A DNA stretch of 42,803 bases from Dinochytrium kinnereticum (lineage: Eukaryota; Chytridiomycota; Chytridiomycetes; Chytridiales; Chytridiaceae): positions 1 through 42,803 of the forward strand of contig JADGJT010000167.1 in the NCBI GenBank assembly GCA_027604005.1. The letters run 5' to 3'. Positions within the stretch are counted from its first letter, which is position 1. The number at the start of each line of letters is the position of its first letter. The notes beneath the pieces were generated by a model. That model saw only the letters and a list, made by a program, of their open reading frames with translations. It searched no databases and was not told the DNA's origin. Below are positions 1 through 9,800 of this stretch, one piece after another. The translations under genes and the position numbers were made by a program.

Positions 1-1338
1 TGCAAGAATTGTCAGATTTTTTTTGAAAAAGCATTGTACTACGTATTTCTTGAGTCTAATTGGAGGGGGTGGGGCTACATCCAACGGTATGAAAAATGGT
101 GTCAGACCCAACGGAAGTACGGTAGTTAAATAACATCTATATATATTGTAATCATTACATTTCATTTTCGCTTAATCCACTCCACTCAAAATCAAAAAAA
201 AACGAAGCCCCCAACCCCCCCAAACCACCAACCAACCCCTCGATTCGACACGACTGGCCCAGCGATGGCGAAACAGAAGAAGAGCATGGAAGGGCCGGAG
301 GCGGCGCTTCAAGGCTTCCATTTACCAATGCATGAATGAGAAAGAGTCGAACCTTGTCCCAAGCACGCCATCTGACAGACAGGTCTGACAAATCCAAATG
401 GGGGGATTTTGCCACTTTGTGATGTGTTAGCGCACCGGGTGGGTTCACCCTTCGCCCCCCCACCCCGCTTCGATGCAACCCTCCGCAGATAGAGACTTGG
501 ATGGCAGTGATTGGTTGATGTTGGGTGGATGATGAGGGTTGGGATGGAGAGGATGGATGGGTGGGGAGAGGGGATGGGTTGGGTAAGGTGGATGGTTGAA
601 TGGTGGGTGGCACCTATCTACTGGGGTTGGGTTAAGGTGAAGGAGCAGTTGTTTTTTGAGACGTTGGTTTATTTGTCTGTTTGATGTCGGTCTGATGAGA
701 GTCTGAAAGGTGAAGCGACGGAGGGAACGCAAACAAAAGGAGTGGCTCAACCATCGCCATCGACCAATCTAACTCCCGGTGACTACAGCTGAACCACCAC
801 ATTCAAAACGCAAAACAAAAAGAAACCCATTTGAAACCAACATGAAAAGGTTTTGCGCACAGCGCCGAGATCGCAACCGTCTCAACAGAGACTGGCCCGT
901 CGACATGAAAATAATATTAACAAAGAAATAAATGAGGAGCTGATGGACTGAAATGATGATGAAAGCAACCACCTCATCCCACCCTTGCACTTCCCCCAGG
1001 GAAACGCAAGTAAAGATAGAGAAGGCAGGGCAAAGAATAGAAGGTGATGAAGAAGCAAGAAGAATGGGTAACATTTTGAAAAGAGCTGCGTGGCTGAAGA
1101 AGTGAGGGTTGGTAGCAATGAACGAAAGCAGAAGAGTCATCAAAGGAAGAAAGGGCAAAAGGAGGATTTCTCCAGCACCTTCACGTATCCCTTGGTATGC
1201 CTGGGAGAAGTCAAACTGGCATTGTCCCGCGCAAACAAAGAAATAAAACAAAACCAAAGCACAGGTGAACTGCGGATGAGAACCAAAAAACAACAGCAAA
1301 AAGTAACCCCAAAACAAAACGCAATCGCTTGTTCAGAG
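1..1338. other. Left-edge non-coding stretch, no gene supported
   Basis: No reading frame here looks like a protein: the open frames are low-complexity (Pro/Ser/His-rich or Phe/Leu-rich) and overlap on both strands. The sequence is simple and strand-biased, with C-runs near 205-230 and 450-465 and a G/T-rich stretch (GGATGG-type) near 525-610. Part of it should be 3' UTR of the minus-strand gene that stops at 1339. I see no tRNA or other structured RNA. Confidence 0.5.
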
Positions 1339-1989
1339 TCAAGCCTCCACGATCCCCTTGATGCCATGAAGATGACTGTGATGGTTCCCCTTTGACTTTC
1401 TCGACACCCTCGACCGAGGACCTCTTGGTGTGGACGAACTCCCCGACTTTCCATAGGACGAAGCAGCCCCAAACCCACCATCGGGATCATCCTCATCCTC
1501 CACATCCCCATCATGGTCTGAATCAAAGTCAGAGAACGCAGGTTGAGGTGAGATTGTGGCAAACTGCAGCGGGTGGTTATGAAGACGTCTTTGAGAGCGA
1601 GATGAAGAGGGTGAGATCTGGGATCGAAGCATGGAAAGTGGCGTGTTGGTGCGGCGAGAGACGGAACGGCCTCTTGGTGTGGATGACTTTTCGTCAGAGG
1701 CGCAGGTGGTGAAGGTTGAGGAGACGATGGTGTAGATGCGGGAGGATCGGGAGGGGTGAGTGGGACTGATTGTGGAGAGGGCGGGCCCTGGGCACATGAA
1801 GCAGGGAGAGTTGTCGGAGAGGTAGCCAGCCCCGCTGCAGCCTGGACACTTGTCAGCTGCGGCTAAGGCCACCATGTCTCCTCCTCCTGAATCGGGCTTT
1901 GAGATGGTCGCGGTGGCGGCGTGCGAAGAGTACCTCTGCGATGAGGAAGTTGCGAGAGCCGAGAACAGCTTGTTATTCTCGGCGTACAT
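1339..1989 (-). CDS. Hypothetical 216-aa Ser-rich protein with a C-x2-C-x-G-x-G motif
   Basis: A single uninterrupted frame. The start chosen is the ATG at 1989 (MYAENNK), because the 76 residues the frame could add upstream come from simple repeats. Around residues 48-67 lies KCPGCSGAGYL followed by CFMC, a pair of C-x2-C knuckles with the G-x-G spacing seen in DnaJ-type zinc fingers, so one zinc site is likely. The rest is Ser/Arg-rich and probably disordered, with an acidic patch (DFDSDHDGDVEDEDD) and two related segments, SSTPRGRSVSRR and SSSTPRGPRSRVSRK. These look like phosphorylation or basic docking motifs. It ends HLHGIKGIVEA. I do not recognise the family. Intact frame, composition and start context make a real gene likely, but its function is unknown. 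Confidence 0.55.
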   Translation of the reverse strand: MYAENNKLFSALATSSSQRYSSHAATATISKPDSGGGDMVALAAADKCPGCSGAGYLSDNSPCFMCPGPALSTISPTHPSRSSRIYTIVSSTFTTCASDEKSSTPRGRSVSRRTNTPLSMLRSQISPSSSRSQRRLHNHPLQFATISPQPAFSDFDSDHDGDVEDEDDPDGGFGAASSYGKSGSSSTPRGPRSRVSRKSKGNHHSHLHGIKGIVEA

Positions 1990-2045
1990 TGTTGGTTGGT
2001 TGGTTGGTTGGTTGGCAGTGAGGGAAGGGAGGGAGGGAGGGAGGT
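1990..2045. repeat. Tandem GGTT and GGGA tracts upstream of the small zinc-motif gene
   Basis: Just upstream of the start codon at 1989 there are about six GGTT units on the plus strand, then four or five GGGA units. On the transcribed (minus) strand these read CCAA and TCCC, so they fall in the 5' leader or core promoter of that gene. Confidence 0.8.
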
Positions 2046-2159
2046 AGAGGGAGAAGGAGGTAAGCAGGGCAGGCAGGCAGATTTGTTCGTTGTTCGGCAG
2101 AGTTCTATTTGCGGGAAATCCGGTAGGTTGGAAGGTTGGAGGCGAAGCTGAAGGGGAGA

Positions 2160-2247
2160 CAGGGGTCCTATTTATAGTTTTTTGAAATAAATAAATAAAT
2201 AAATAAATTATTTCCAATTAATTATTATTGCATATTATTTATATGAA

Positions 2248-2290
<43 letters not shown>

Positions 2291-2780
2291 TAATAATAAT
2301 GAGGAATGATGATTGGATGAAAATGAAATAATAAATATAATAAAATGATAATTTCATTTATCCTTGCAGGTGGGACAGTCAATGAAATAATGAATAATTA
2401 TCCTAATTAATAATAATAACAATATCATCATTTATCAGCAGCTGCTGCATCATCACTGTCTGTCTGTCTGTCTGTTCGTTTTGGATCAACTCTTTCTTTA
2501 ATTAATTAATTAATTACCATTATTAGAACAATAATAATTTAAAATAATAATAATAATCTCCATTGTCATTTATCATCCACAACTGCTGAATAATAATAAT
2601 ATCCTCTTCCAAACTAATAATAATAATAATATACAACATCTAACAATAAATAACACCAATAATTACTTGTGAACAGCCGAGAATTCAACAAAATATCTGC
2701 ACTTGAAGTAAGAATAATAACAATTATTAAAACCATTCAATCATCAAAAACAACAACAAACAAACAAAGAATACAAAAGG
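2160..2780. repeat. AT-rich microsatellite block (AAAT, AAT/TTA, TCTG, TTAA)
   Basis: This stretch is far more AT-rich than its surroundings and is built of short tandem repeats: AAAT units near 2188-2210, a long AAT run near 2249-2300, TCTG units near 2457-2476, TTAA units near 2500-2516, and more AAT runs to about 2630. It separates the 1339-1989 gene from the small membrane-protein gene at 2782-3138. It could be intergenic spacer plus 3' UTR. No coding frame is supported. Confidence 0.85.
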
Positions 2781-2781
2781 C

Positions 2782-3138
2782 TCAGTTTAACCCAAAAGTT
2801 GCCCGCATCGACACTCCAAAAAACAAAGCCAAACTCCTCTCACTCCTCACAGTCAGAAACAAAACCTCCACCTTCTTAGCAATCATCATCCCACTCAAGG
2901 CAACCAGCTCAAAAACCATAACGAGAAGCACCAGTAAACAGGCGTCAGAAAGGCATGCTGCCCAAACTAACCAGGCGTGGGAGTCTCCTTTAGAGCCACG
3001 TTTCTTTAGCAAGTCGAAGGCTAGAGAGCATCTGCCTGTTGGGTACACGAAGGGGTACAGTGGGGCGTCTGAAAGCTGGAATGGGAAGGAGGGCCAAGGG
3101 TTGTCTGTGCCTCGTAGTGCAAGGATGGTACTCATCAT
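2782..3138 (-). CDS. Putative 118-aa single-pass membrane protein
   Basis: The frame begins with two ATG codons (MMSTILALRG). Around residues 56-80 is a strongly hydrophobic segment (WLVWAACLSDACLLVLLVMV and onward) flanked by Lys/Arg, consistent with one transmembrane helix. Just upstream, read on the minus strand, a good donor (TTTCAG then GTAAGATC, near 3203) is followed by a 14-T tract and GAG about 14 bases before the ATG. That looks like a 5'-UTR intron and supports an independent transcript. An alternative is that this stretch is the 3' exon, in another frame, of the gene ending at 3244, through a GTGAGC donor at 3247. The family is not recognised. Confidence 0.4.
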   Translation of the reverse strand: MMSTILALRGTDNPWPSFPFQLSDAPLYPFVYPTGRCSLAFDLLKKRGSKGDSHAWLVWAACLSDACLLVLLVMVFELVALSGMMIAKKVEVLFLTVRSERSLALFFGVSMRATFGLN

Positions 3139-3243
3139 AGCCTTTTAACCTCAAAAAAAAAAAAAAGGAGGTAGGATGGAAGTGGTTGAGAGCTGATCTT
3201 ACCTGAAATCAGAAGAAACCCCTTTCTCTACAAAATGGTTTGC

Positions 3244-4935
3244 TCACCAACGAATCGGCAAAACAGGCCAAAGCACCCTCCGAACACGCTTTCTACCCAC
3301 CTCGCCATCATCCACGATCTCCGCCTCCCCCTCCTCCACTTCCCCCTCCTCCAATTCCCCCTCCTCTGCGTCCCCAGACCTCTCCTGCTTCTTCACAACC
3401 GTATCCGCTCTTGCCAAGACCCGCCCAGGAACAACCGACCGGCCCTCACCACGCGCAGCCGAGTAGTTCCCACCTTCTCCAATGGGTTGAGTACCACCAA
3501 CAGTGCCGTACCCCCCTGACAAGAGAAACCGGTGTTCGAGTTCATCTTCCAGGGCGATGATCTCAAGGGCTTTGTCGCCGTACAGGGCGCCGTAGGTTCG
3601 GGATTTGTATTCGTGGGTTTTGCGAAAGGCTGCCAAGGCTTGTTCCATTCCGAGGTTTTCTTGTTCCTCTGAGAAGATTTGGGATGTTACGTGTTTATGC
3701 TGACTTTGATGAAGAAGTCTGGTTTTTTTTTGTTTTTTTTGTTTTTTGGCTCTTTAGCTTTTTAAATACCTTTTTCTTTAAGATCGAGTTCGTCTTGCTG
3801 TCGTTTCTTTTCTTCGGCCCCTTTGAAAATAATAAAAAGAATGAACATTTCAAACAAGAAACAACTAAAAAAACCAAAATCGACACTCACAATACTTTCT
3901 CCAGCTAATAGACCACCTCTGAATCTCAATCTCCTCTTTTGAAAGCTCACTCTCATCATACACAACATCCCTCTCAACCTCCATCCCAAACACGCTCATA
4001 TCAACCGGCCCATTCTGCCACTCCCCCTCGTCCTCCTCCTCCTCCGCAATCACACCGACCGAGACATCGTTCAGCTCCGCATCGGGAATGTTGGACACGT
4101 CGTCCAGCAATTCTCCGATCGTGAAGGTGGCGCCAACAATCGCCTCTGCACCAGCACCCTCTTCTTGCTTTCCTTCTTCAAAAGGGGGGGTAGAGTCAAT
4201 CGCTTCACCTTCTTCCACGCTTGTGCAATTTACCATCATCCCGTCGACTTCCGCTCCCCCATCCTTCCCTTCACCAACGCCTCCTTCACCACCCACCACC
4301 ACACAGTTCGAAGGTTCATACACATGAATCCTCACAAACTTTTTCGGTCGCTCCACCAACCCCCTCCCATCCTCCTGATCCCACCCATACCATCCAAAAA
4401 CCCCATACCGTCGACGATTCGGCTCCCACATGTCCGCAACGGCCTCCATCCCTGCATTGTAGGTGACCTCATTCCATTGCGTCATGTCGCTGGTGTCGTC
4501 TGTGACAGCACGACACCCAGATTCAAAGGCGACGCGTTCTTGTTCGGATTGATAGTGCCAGATGGATTCACTGTGGTAGATGGCGCACGGGAAGAGGTGG
4601 GGTGGGGGGTGGTCACAGTTGCTTCCAGGGATGGTGCCGTCGTTGAGTTTGGTCGCTTCACATGGTTCGTCTCTTTCTTCAACCTCAGCTTCAGAGTCAA
4701 CCCCATCTTCCTCCATATCAGAAACCGACGCCTCAACTTTCTCAGGGCTTGATCGTTTTCGTTTTCGCTCAGACCCCTGGGATTTCCTCTGGTCAGCGTT
4801 TAAAGCCACCAACGCCGACCAGACCGATGCGACGGTCGCTGCGGCGTAGGGGGTTGAGAGGGTTCTGTGGATGCTTTCGAGGATAGGAAAGCGGTGACCG
4901 TCGAAGGTGAGTTTGGGTCGGGGCTCGCCTTGCAT
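3244..4935 (-). CDS. Uncharacterised acidic protein, 3 exons, 506 aa
   Basis: Exons 4935-3891, 3820-3770 and 3668-3244 join in phase (T|GG, then G|AG) with GTGAGT and GTATTT donors. The N-terminal 200 residues look folded and contain an aromatic stretch (YHSESIWHYQSEQER, GVFGWYGWDQED, KKFVRIHVYEPS). The middle is acidic. Residues about 340-410 form a likely charged coiled coil (WAEEKKRQQDELDLKEKE, then ALEIIALEDELEHRF). The tail repeats EEGELEEGEVEEGE before a basic end, GRKRVRRVLW. Basic clusters such as RKRKR suggest a nuclear protein. I do not recognise the family. The C terminus is uncertain: a GTGAGC donor overlaps the last codons. The gene is divergent from RPIA, with 84 bases between the starts. 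Confidence 0.65.
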
Positions 4936-5019
4936 GTTGTAAGTGGGCTTGGTTGGGAGTGAGGGGGGAGGGGTTGATTATCTTTTTCTTCTTTTCACAA
5001 CTTTTTTTTCCCCCGCGAA
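4936..5019. promoter_or_regulatory. 84-bp divergent promoter between the acidic protein gene and RPIA
   Basis: The two start codons face away from each other at 4935 (minus) and 5020 (plus). The gap holds a T/C-rich tract on the plus strand (4980-5010), typical of fungal promoters with pyrimidine-rich leaders. No TATA box is evident. Confidence 0.55.
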
Positions 5020-6296
5020 ATGTCAGAACAGTTGGTTGAGGAAGGTAAGCGACAGTAGTGGCGAAGGACTAAGGGTGTCAACGCTGACTTTCACTTTTAT
5101 TTTTTATTCCTTCCATTGATGCTTTTGGTAAAGCAAAGAAGAAAGCATCGTACGCCGCGATAGATGCTCACGTTACCGCGGAAACAAAGATCATTGGGAT
5201 AGGTGAGCAAGGAAGGAATCTTGATCCCGTGATCGTCTTCACTCATGGTCCGTCAGTGTTCGTTCTGACCGTCTTTTTGTTTTCTGACCAGGATCTGGAT
5301 CCACCGTTGTCTACTGCGTTGAGCGGCTGGCGCAGATTGTTGAGGAGGGGAAGGTTGCCGTGAAGGCATGCGTGCCAACGAGTTTTCAGGCGAAGCAGTT
5401 GATCATGGAGGCGGGGTTGCCTTTGGTAAAAGCAAGAAAAAATCAAATCGTCCCCGTCTCTCGCTTCTTATCTTCTACCGCCTCTTCTCCGTCCACTCCT
5501 GGTCCCACTCTTCTTCCATTCCCCCGCACCCCCCCGTTCCTTGCATTTCTTTGTCACTCATCTTGAAACCCTGGTCAGGCCGACCTGAACTCCTACCCTG
5601 AAATCGACGTTGCCTTTGACGGTGCAGACGAAGCCGATTCGCAGCTGAATTGTATCAAGGGGGGTGGAGGATGTCAGTTGCAGGAGAAGCTTGTTGCGGC
5701 AGCCGCAAAGAAGTTTGTGATTGTTGCTGATTATCGGAAGGATAGCGCGGTGCTTGGGACTCAGGTTTGTTTCAAAAACTCTTTTTCCTCTCTTCCGCGT
5801 GTGTGTGGTCTGCAGTCCTAACATCGTGTTGTGATTGCAGTGGACCAAAGGCGTGCCAGTTGAGGTGATCCCTATGGCATACGTCAGCATTGAAAAGGTA
5901 CCACCTCATCGTCTTTTACCGAAACAACTCATCCCAACCATCACCAAAGAAAATTGCATCCCTCGGTGGAACCTCCACCCTCCGCATGGCGACGAGAAAG
6001 GCAGGGCCCGTTGTGACGGACAATGGCAATCTGATCTTGGACGTTGACTTTGGACGCATCACGGAGCCTCAGAGGATTCACCTTTTGTTGATTCAGATTC
6101 CTGGAGTTGTTGAGACGGGGTTGTTTTGCTCGATGGCCACTTGGGCTTACTTTGGGTGTGCGGATGGGTGAGTTGGATGGTGTTGTTTTCGGTTGTTTTT
6201 CTTTTTCGGTGCTGATTCGCGAACGTGTTGTTTTTGTCTCACCCAATGGATGTTAGTTCGGTAAAGGTTGTGACGACGCCTGATGCAAAGATGTGA
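5020..6296 (+). CDS. RPIA: Ribose-5-phosphate isomerase A, 7 exons, 242 aa
   Basis: Interconverts ribose 5-phosphate and ribulose 5-phosphate in the non-oxidative pentose phosphate pathway (cytosol). Exons 5020-5044, 5134-5202, 5292-5425, 5579-5764, 5841-5897, 5950-6167 and 6257-6296 keep phase and give a normal-length RpiA. Phosphate-loop motif GSGSTV lies at residues 32-37. The catalytic block is FDGADEAD (Asp90, Asp93) with Lys103 and Glu112 in [11 protein letters not shown], matching the Asp, Lys and Glu used by bacterial RpiA. Later conserved stretches include [30 protein letters not shown] and PGVVETGLF, and the protein ends VVTTPDAKM. All introns are GT-AG, 52-153 nt. A degraded copy of the last exon lies about 380 bases downstream. 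Confidence 0.95.
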
Positions 6297-6301
6297 TGAG
6301 G
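6262..6301 (+). repeat. RPIA 3'-end segment, copy 1 of a duplicated 40-mer
   Basis: The last codons and stop of RPIA (TAAAGG...GATGAGG) match 34 of 40 bases with 6643-6682. This copy is inside the functional final exon. Confidence 0.75.
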
Positions 6302-6642
6302 ATCTGGCGACGGTTAGCTACGCGTCATCTCACTCAAAAAAAAATATGGACATGACTTATTTCGATGCCCTTTTGCAACCATCTGAAGACTGACGAAAAC
6401 ACATATTATTGATTCAAGTGACATTCGAAACTCTCAACAGCAGGGTGATAGTATGCAGGAGCATTTGGACAATATCTTTAAAACCATGCGACCAGATCGT
6501 TTTGATCACTTTCCTTCTCTTTTGTTTACCAGCATATGTGTGGCATGTTTGACCGTTTCTCAGACGCCTTGTGAGCATTTCCATTCAAGCCACCGCTACC
6601 TCAACGACCTCAACGCTTCAACATCGGGTGTTTCAAGCCCTA

Positions 6643-6682
6643 TGAAGGCTGCGACGGCGTCTGAAGCAAAGATGTGATGAGG
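6643..6682 (+). repeat. Degenerate second copy of the RPIA 3' end
   Basis: About 380 bases after the RPIA stop, a 40-base block repeats the end of the gene, including GCAAAGATGTGATGAGG exactly. In the same frame it would read ATASEAKM-stop against TTPDAKM-stop. Similarity continues weakly past the stop (ACGCGTC followed by CTC...CA-rich sequence in both). No upstream RPIA motifs are recognisable in 6302-6640, so this is a relic rather than a second gene. The rest of 6297-6897 is otherwise featureless and must contain the SF3B1 promoter. Confidence 0.65.
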
Positions 6683-6897
6683 CTTCACACGCGTCGCCTC
6701 TCCATTCAACAAAAACCCATCCCCCACAAAAAATCAAAATTTGAAACCTTACATCCAACAGTGCCAACGCTTCCATCCGCAGTCAGGCCACACCGTTAAA
6801 CCGCCCCGACATCCAGCCGAGGTTGAGCGATTCCACAGAAAGACTCTTATATAAGAGAAGGAGCTTGGAGCTTGCGTTTGACACATCTCTCTCGCGC

Positions 6898-9800
6898 ATG
6901 GCTGGCGAAATGGGTGAGTCCTTGATCAGCTTGCAGCAAACACACGGACAGAACTTCTCACTCCCGTTCTCCATGCAATTCACCAAAGACATTGATGAAG
7001 AAATCCGCTTGGCTCAGGAAGCCCGTCAAAAGGCAAAGGCATCCAGAGCCGCCGCCTCCTCAAAGCAACCACAAGCCGACAAAGTGGCTTTGGTGGGATC
7101 CGTCAGCTACGACAAGGAGCTTTACTCCACCAAAGATGATTTAGACAGATACGACATGGACCTATCCCTCAACGACGACGTCGAGCATGAGCCTGAGTCG
7201 GGGGGGGGTTCCCGAAAAATGTTGTCGAGCTTCACGGCTCCCAAAGATGTTTACAAGGACCTTGCAGCCATGGACGAAGACCAACCTGACCCCATGGCGA
7301 ATGCTCGACCCTCTCGACGCATCATTGACCGTGAAGATGATTACCGTAAGCAACGGCTTCAACGACAGCTGTCACCGGATCGCGTGGATGCATTTGCGGG
7401 CGACAAACCAGCCAACGCTCGCTCGTACAATGAGGTGATGAAGGAGGCGGAGCTCGATCGAGAATATGATAAGACCATGAAGAAGGTGAAGGAGAAGCAG
7501 GAGGAGTTGAGGAAGGAGGCCAAGGAGGCACGGGAGGCGCTTGCCTCTCGACCTGCCATCGTTGCGAAGCCGGAGGCCGTGAAGGAGAAGGCTGCTGCGC
7601 CAAAGTTGGATGGCGCGGAGGACCCGGCTACGCAGGGAGCCAAGCCCCGGAAACGGAGGTGGGATCAGACAGCGGAAAACATGGAGGAGGCTGCAAAGCC
7701 GAAGAAATCAGAGTGGGATGAGGATGAGGATGAGGGTGGAAAGAAGAAGGCTGAGGTTGCCCCCACGCCCACCAAGAAGCGCAATCGATGGGACGAGACA
7801 CCTGTTGCGCCTGGACCGATGGGGGGGAGCGTTCCTTCTTGGGATGCCACACCCAAGGGAGGGGTCTCGCAGACACCCAAGAAATCGCGGTGGGATGAAA
7901 CTCCGGTTGGTTTCAACCCTTTCGGAGCGACACCTGTTGGAACGGCTGGAATGAATATTGCCACGCCTGTTCCTGGTCAAGGAGGTGTTCCGGCCACCCC
8001 GGAAGCCATGAATGCAATTCGTTGGGAGAAGGAGATTGATGCTCGTAATCGACCTTTTTCAGATGAGGAACTGGATTCCATCCTCCCTTCGGAGGGGTAC
8101 AAGATTTTAGAGCCGCCCGCGAGCTACGTTCCTATTCGAACGCCTGCGAGGAAATTGACGGCCACCCCCACGCCTGTGGCTGGGATGGTGGGTGCTGGAT
8201 TCATGATGCAGGGAGAGGGAGACAGCGGGCTTGCGCCTGGGTCGATTCCTATGGGTGTTGATGTGCCGCCTGAGATTGCTGGGGTTGGAGCGCTTCAGTT
8301 CTTCAAGCCGGAAGATTTGCAGCACTTTGGGAAGCTCATGTCGGATACCAGGGATGAGTCGGAGCTTTCGGTGGATGAGTTAAAGGAGAGGAAGATTATG
8401 AGACTGTTGCTGAAGATCAAGAATGGGACGCCGCCGATTCGTAAATCGGCGCTTCGGCAGATCACGGACAAGGCTAGGGAGTTTGGACCTGCCTCGCTGT
8501 TTAACCAGATCTTGCCGTTGCTGATGTCTCCGACGTTGGAGGACCAGGAGCGTCACTTGCTTGTTAAGGTTATTGACCGTGTGCTTTACAAGCTTGACGA
8601 TCTTGTTCGGCCGTATGTTCATAAGATCTTGGTCGTTATTGAGCCGTTGCTGATTGATGAGGATTACTACGCTCGAGTGGAGGGTCGTGAGATTATCAGT
8701 AACCTGTCGAAAGCGGCTGGTCTCGCCACTATGATCGCGACCATGCGTCCTGACATTGATCACGTGGACGAGTACGTTCGAAACACCACCGCAAGAGCTT
8801 TCTCCGTTGTGGCCTCTGCGCTCGGCATCCCTGCTCTTATGCCGTTCTTGAAGGCTGTTTGTAGGTCAAAGAAGTCATGGCAGGCGAGACACACTGGTAT
8901 CAAGATCGTGCAGCAGATTGCTATTCTCATGGGATGCGCTGTTCTTCCTCACCTGAAGAATTTGGTGGAAGCCATTGCGCATGGGCTTGAAGATGAGGAG
9001 CAGCAGAAGGTGCGAACCATCACTGCGCTCGCCATCGCTGCTTTGGCGGAGGCTGCTCATCCTTATGGTATTGAGTCGTTTGATTCCGTGTTGAGGCCTC
9101 TTTGGGCTGGAACAAAGAAGCATCGTGGGAAGGGGCTTGCGGCCATCTTGAAGGCCATTGGGTACATTATTCCGTTGATGGATGCGGAGTATGCAAACTT
9201 TTACACGAAGGAGGTGATGGCGATCCTGATTCGAGAGTTCCAGTCTCCGGACGAGGAGATGAAGAAGATTGTGCTCAAAGTCATCAAGCAGTGTTGTGGA
9301 ACGGATGGGGTGGAGCCTGCTTACATTCGTGCAGAGATTTTACCAGAGTTCTTTAAAAACTTTTGGGTCAGAAGGATGGCTCTTGACAGACGAAACTCGA
9401 AGCAGCTTGTTGAGACGACCGTTGAACTTTCACAGAAGGTTGGGGTGGCGGAGATTGCTGGACGTATCGTGGAAGACCTTAAGGACGAGTCCGAGCCGTA
9501 CCGTAAGATGGTGATGGAGACGATTGAAAAGGTTGTCGTGAACCTTGGCGCGGCGGATATTGACGAGAGGCTGGAGGAGACATTGATTGATGGAATTCTT
9601 TATGCGTTCCAGGAGCAAACAATTGAGGATGTGATCATGTTGAATGGGTTTGGAACGGTTGTCAACGCGTTGGGGATGCGAGCCAAACCTTATATTCCTC
9701 AGATCTGCTCAACGATTCTATGGCGCCTGAACAACAAGTCGGCCAAGGTTCGACAGCAGGCTGCTGATCTGATTTCAAGGATCGCGGTTGTGCTTCGAAC

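Noticed and set aside
155..1317. Overlapping long open frames at the left edge on both strands
   Set aside because: They are Pro/Ser/His or Phe/Leu low complexity from simple sequence, without domains, splice logic or a conserved motif.
5890..6171. Separate small gene starting before the sixth RPIA exon
   Set aside because: The frame is simply RPIA exon 6 with intron read through. The [14 protein letters not shown] block belongs to RPIA.
6453..6677. 74-aa frame ending SEAKM downstream of RPIA as a functional gene
   Set aside because: Only the last dozen codons resemble RPIA; the rest has no isomerase motif. It is better read as a relic duplication.
6823..6897. Upstream extension of the SF3B1 frame beginning MSDSTERLL
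   Set aside because: It begins at TTG, not ATG. The first ATG is at 6898, and splicing from there gives the expected MAGEMDIDEEI start.
8380..8763. Minus-strand frames inside SF3B1 and other large exons
   Set aside because: They are antisense shadows of strongly conserved coding sequence and have no product of their own.
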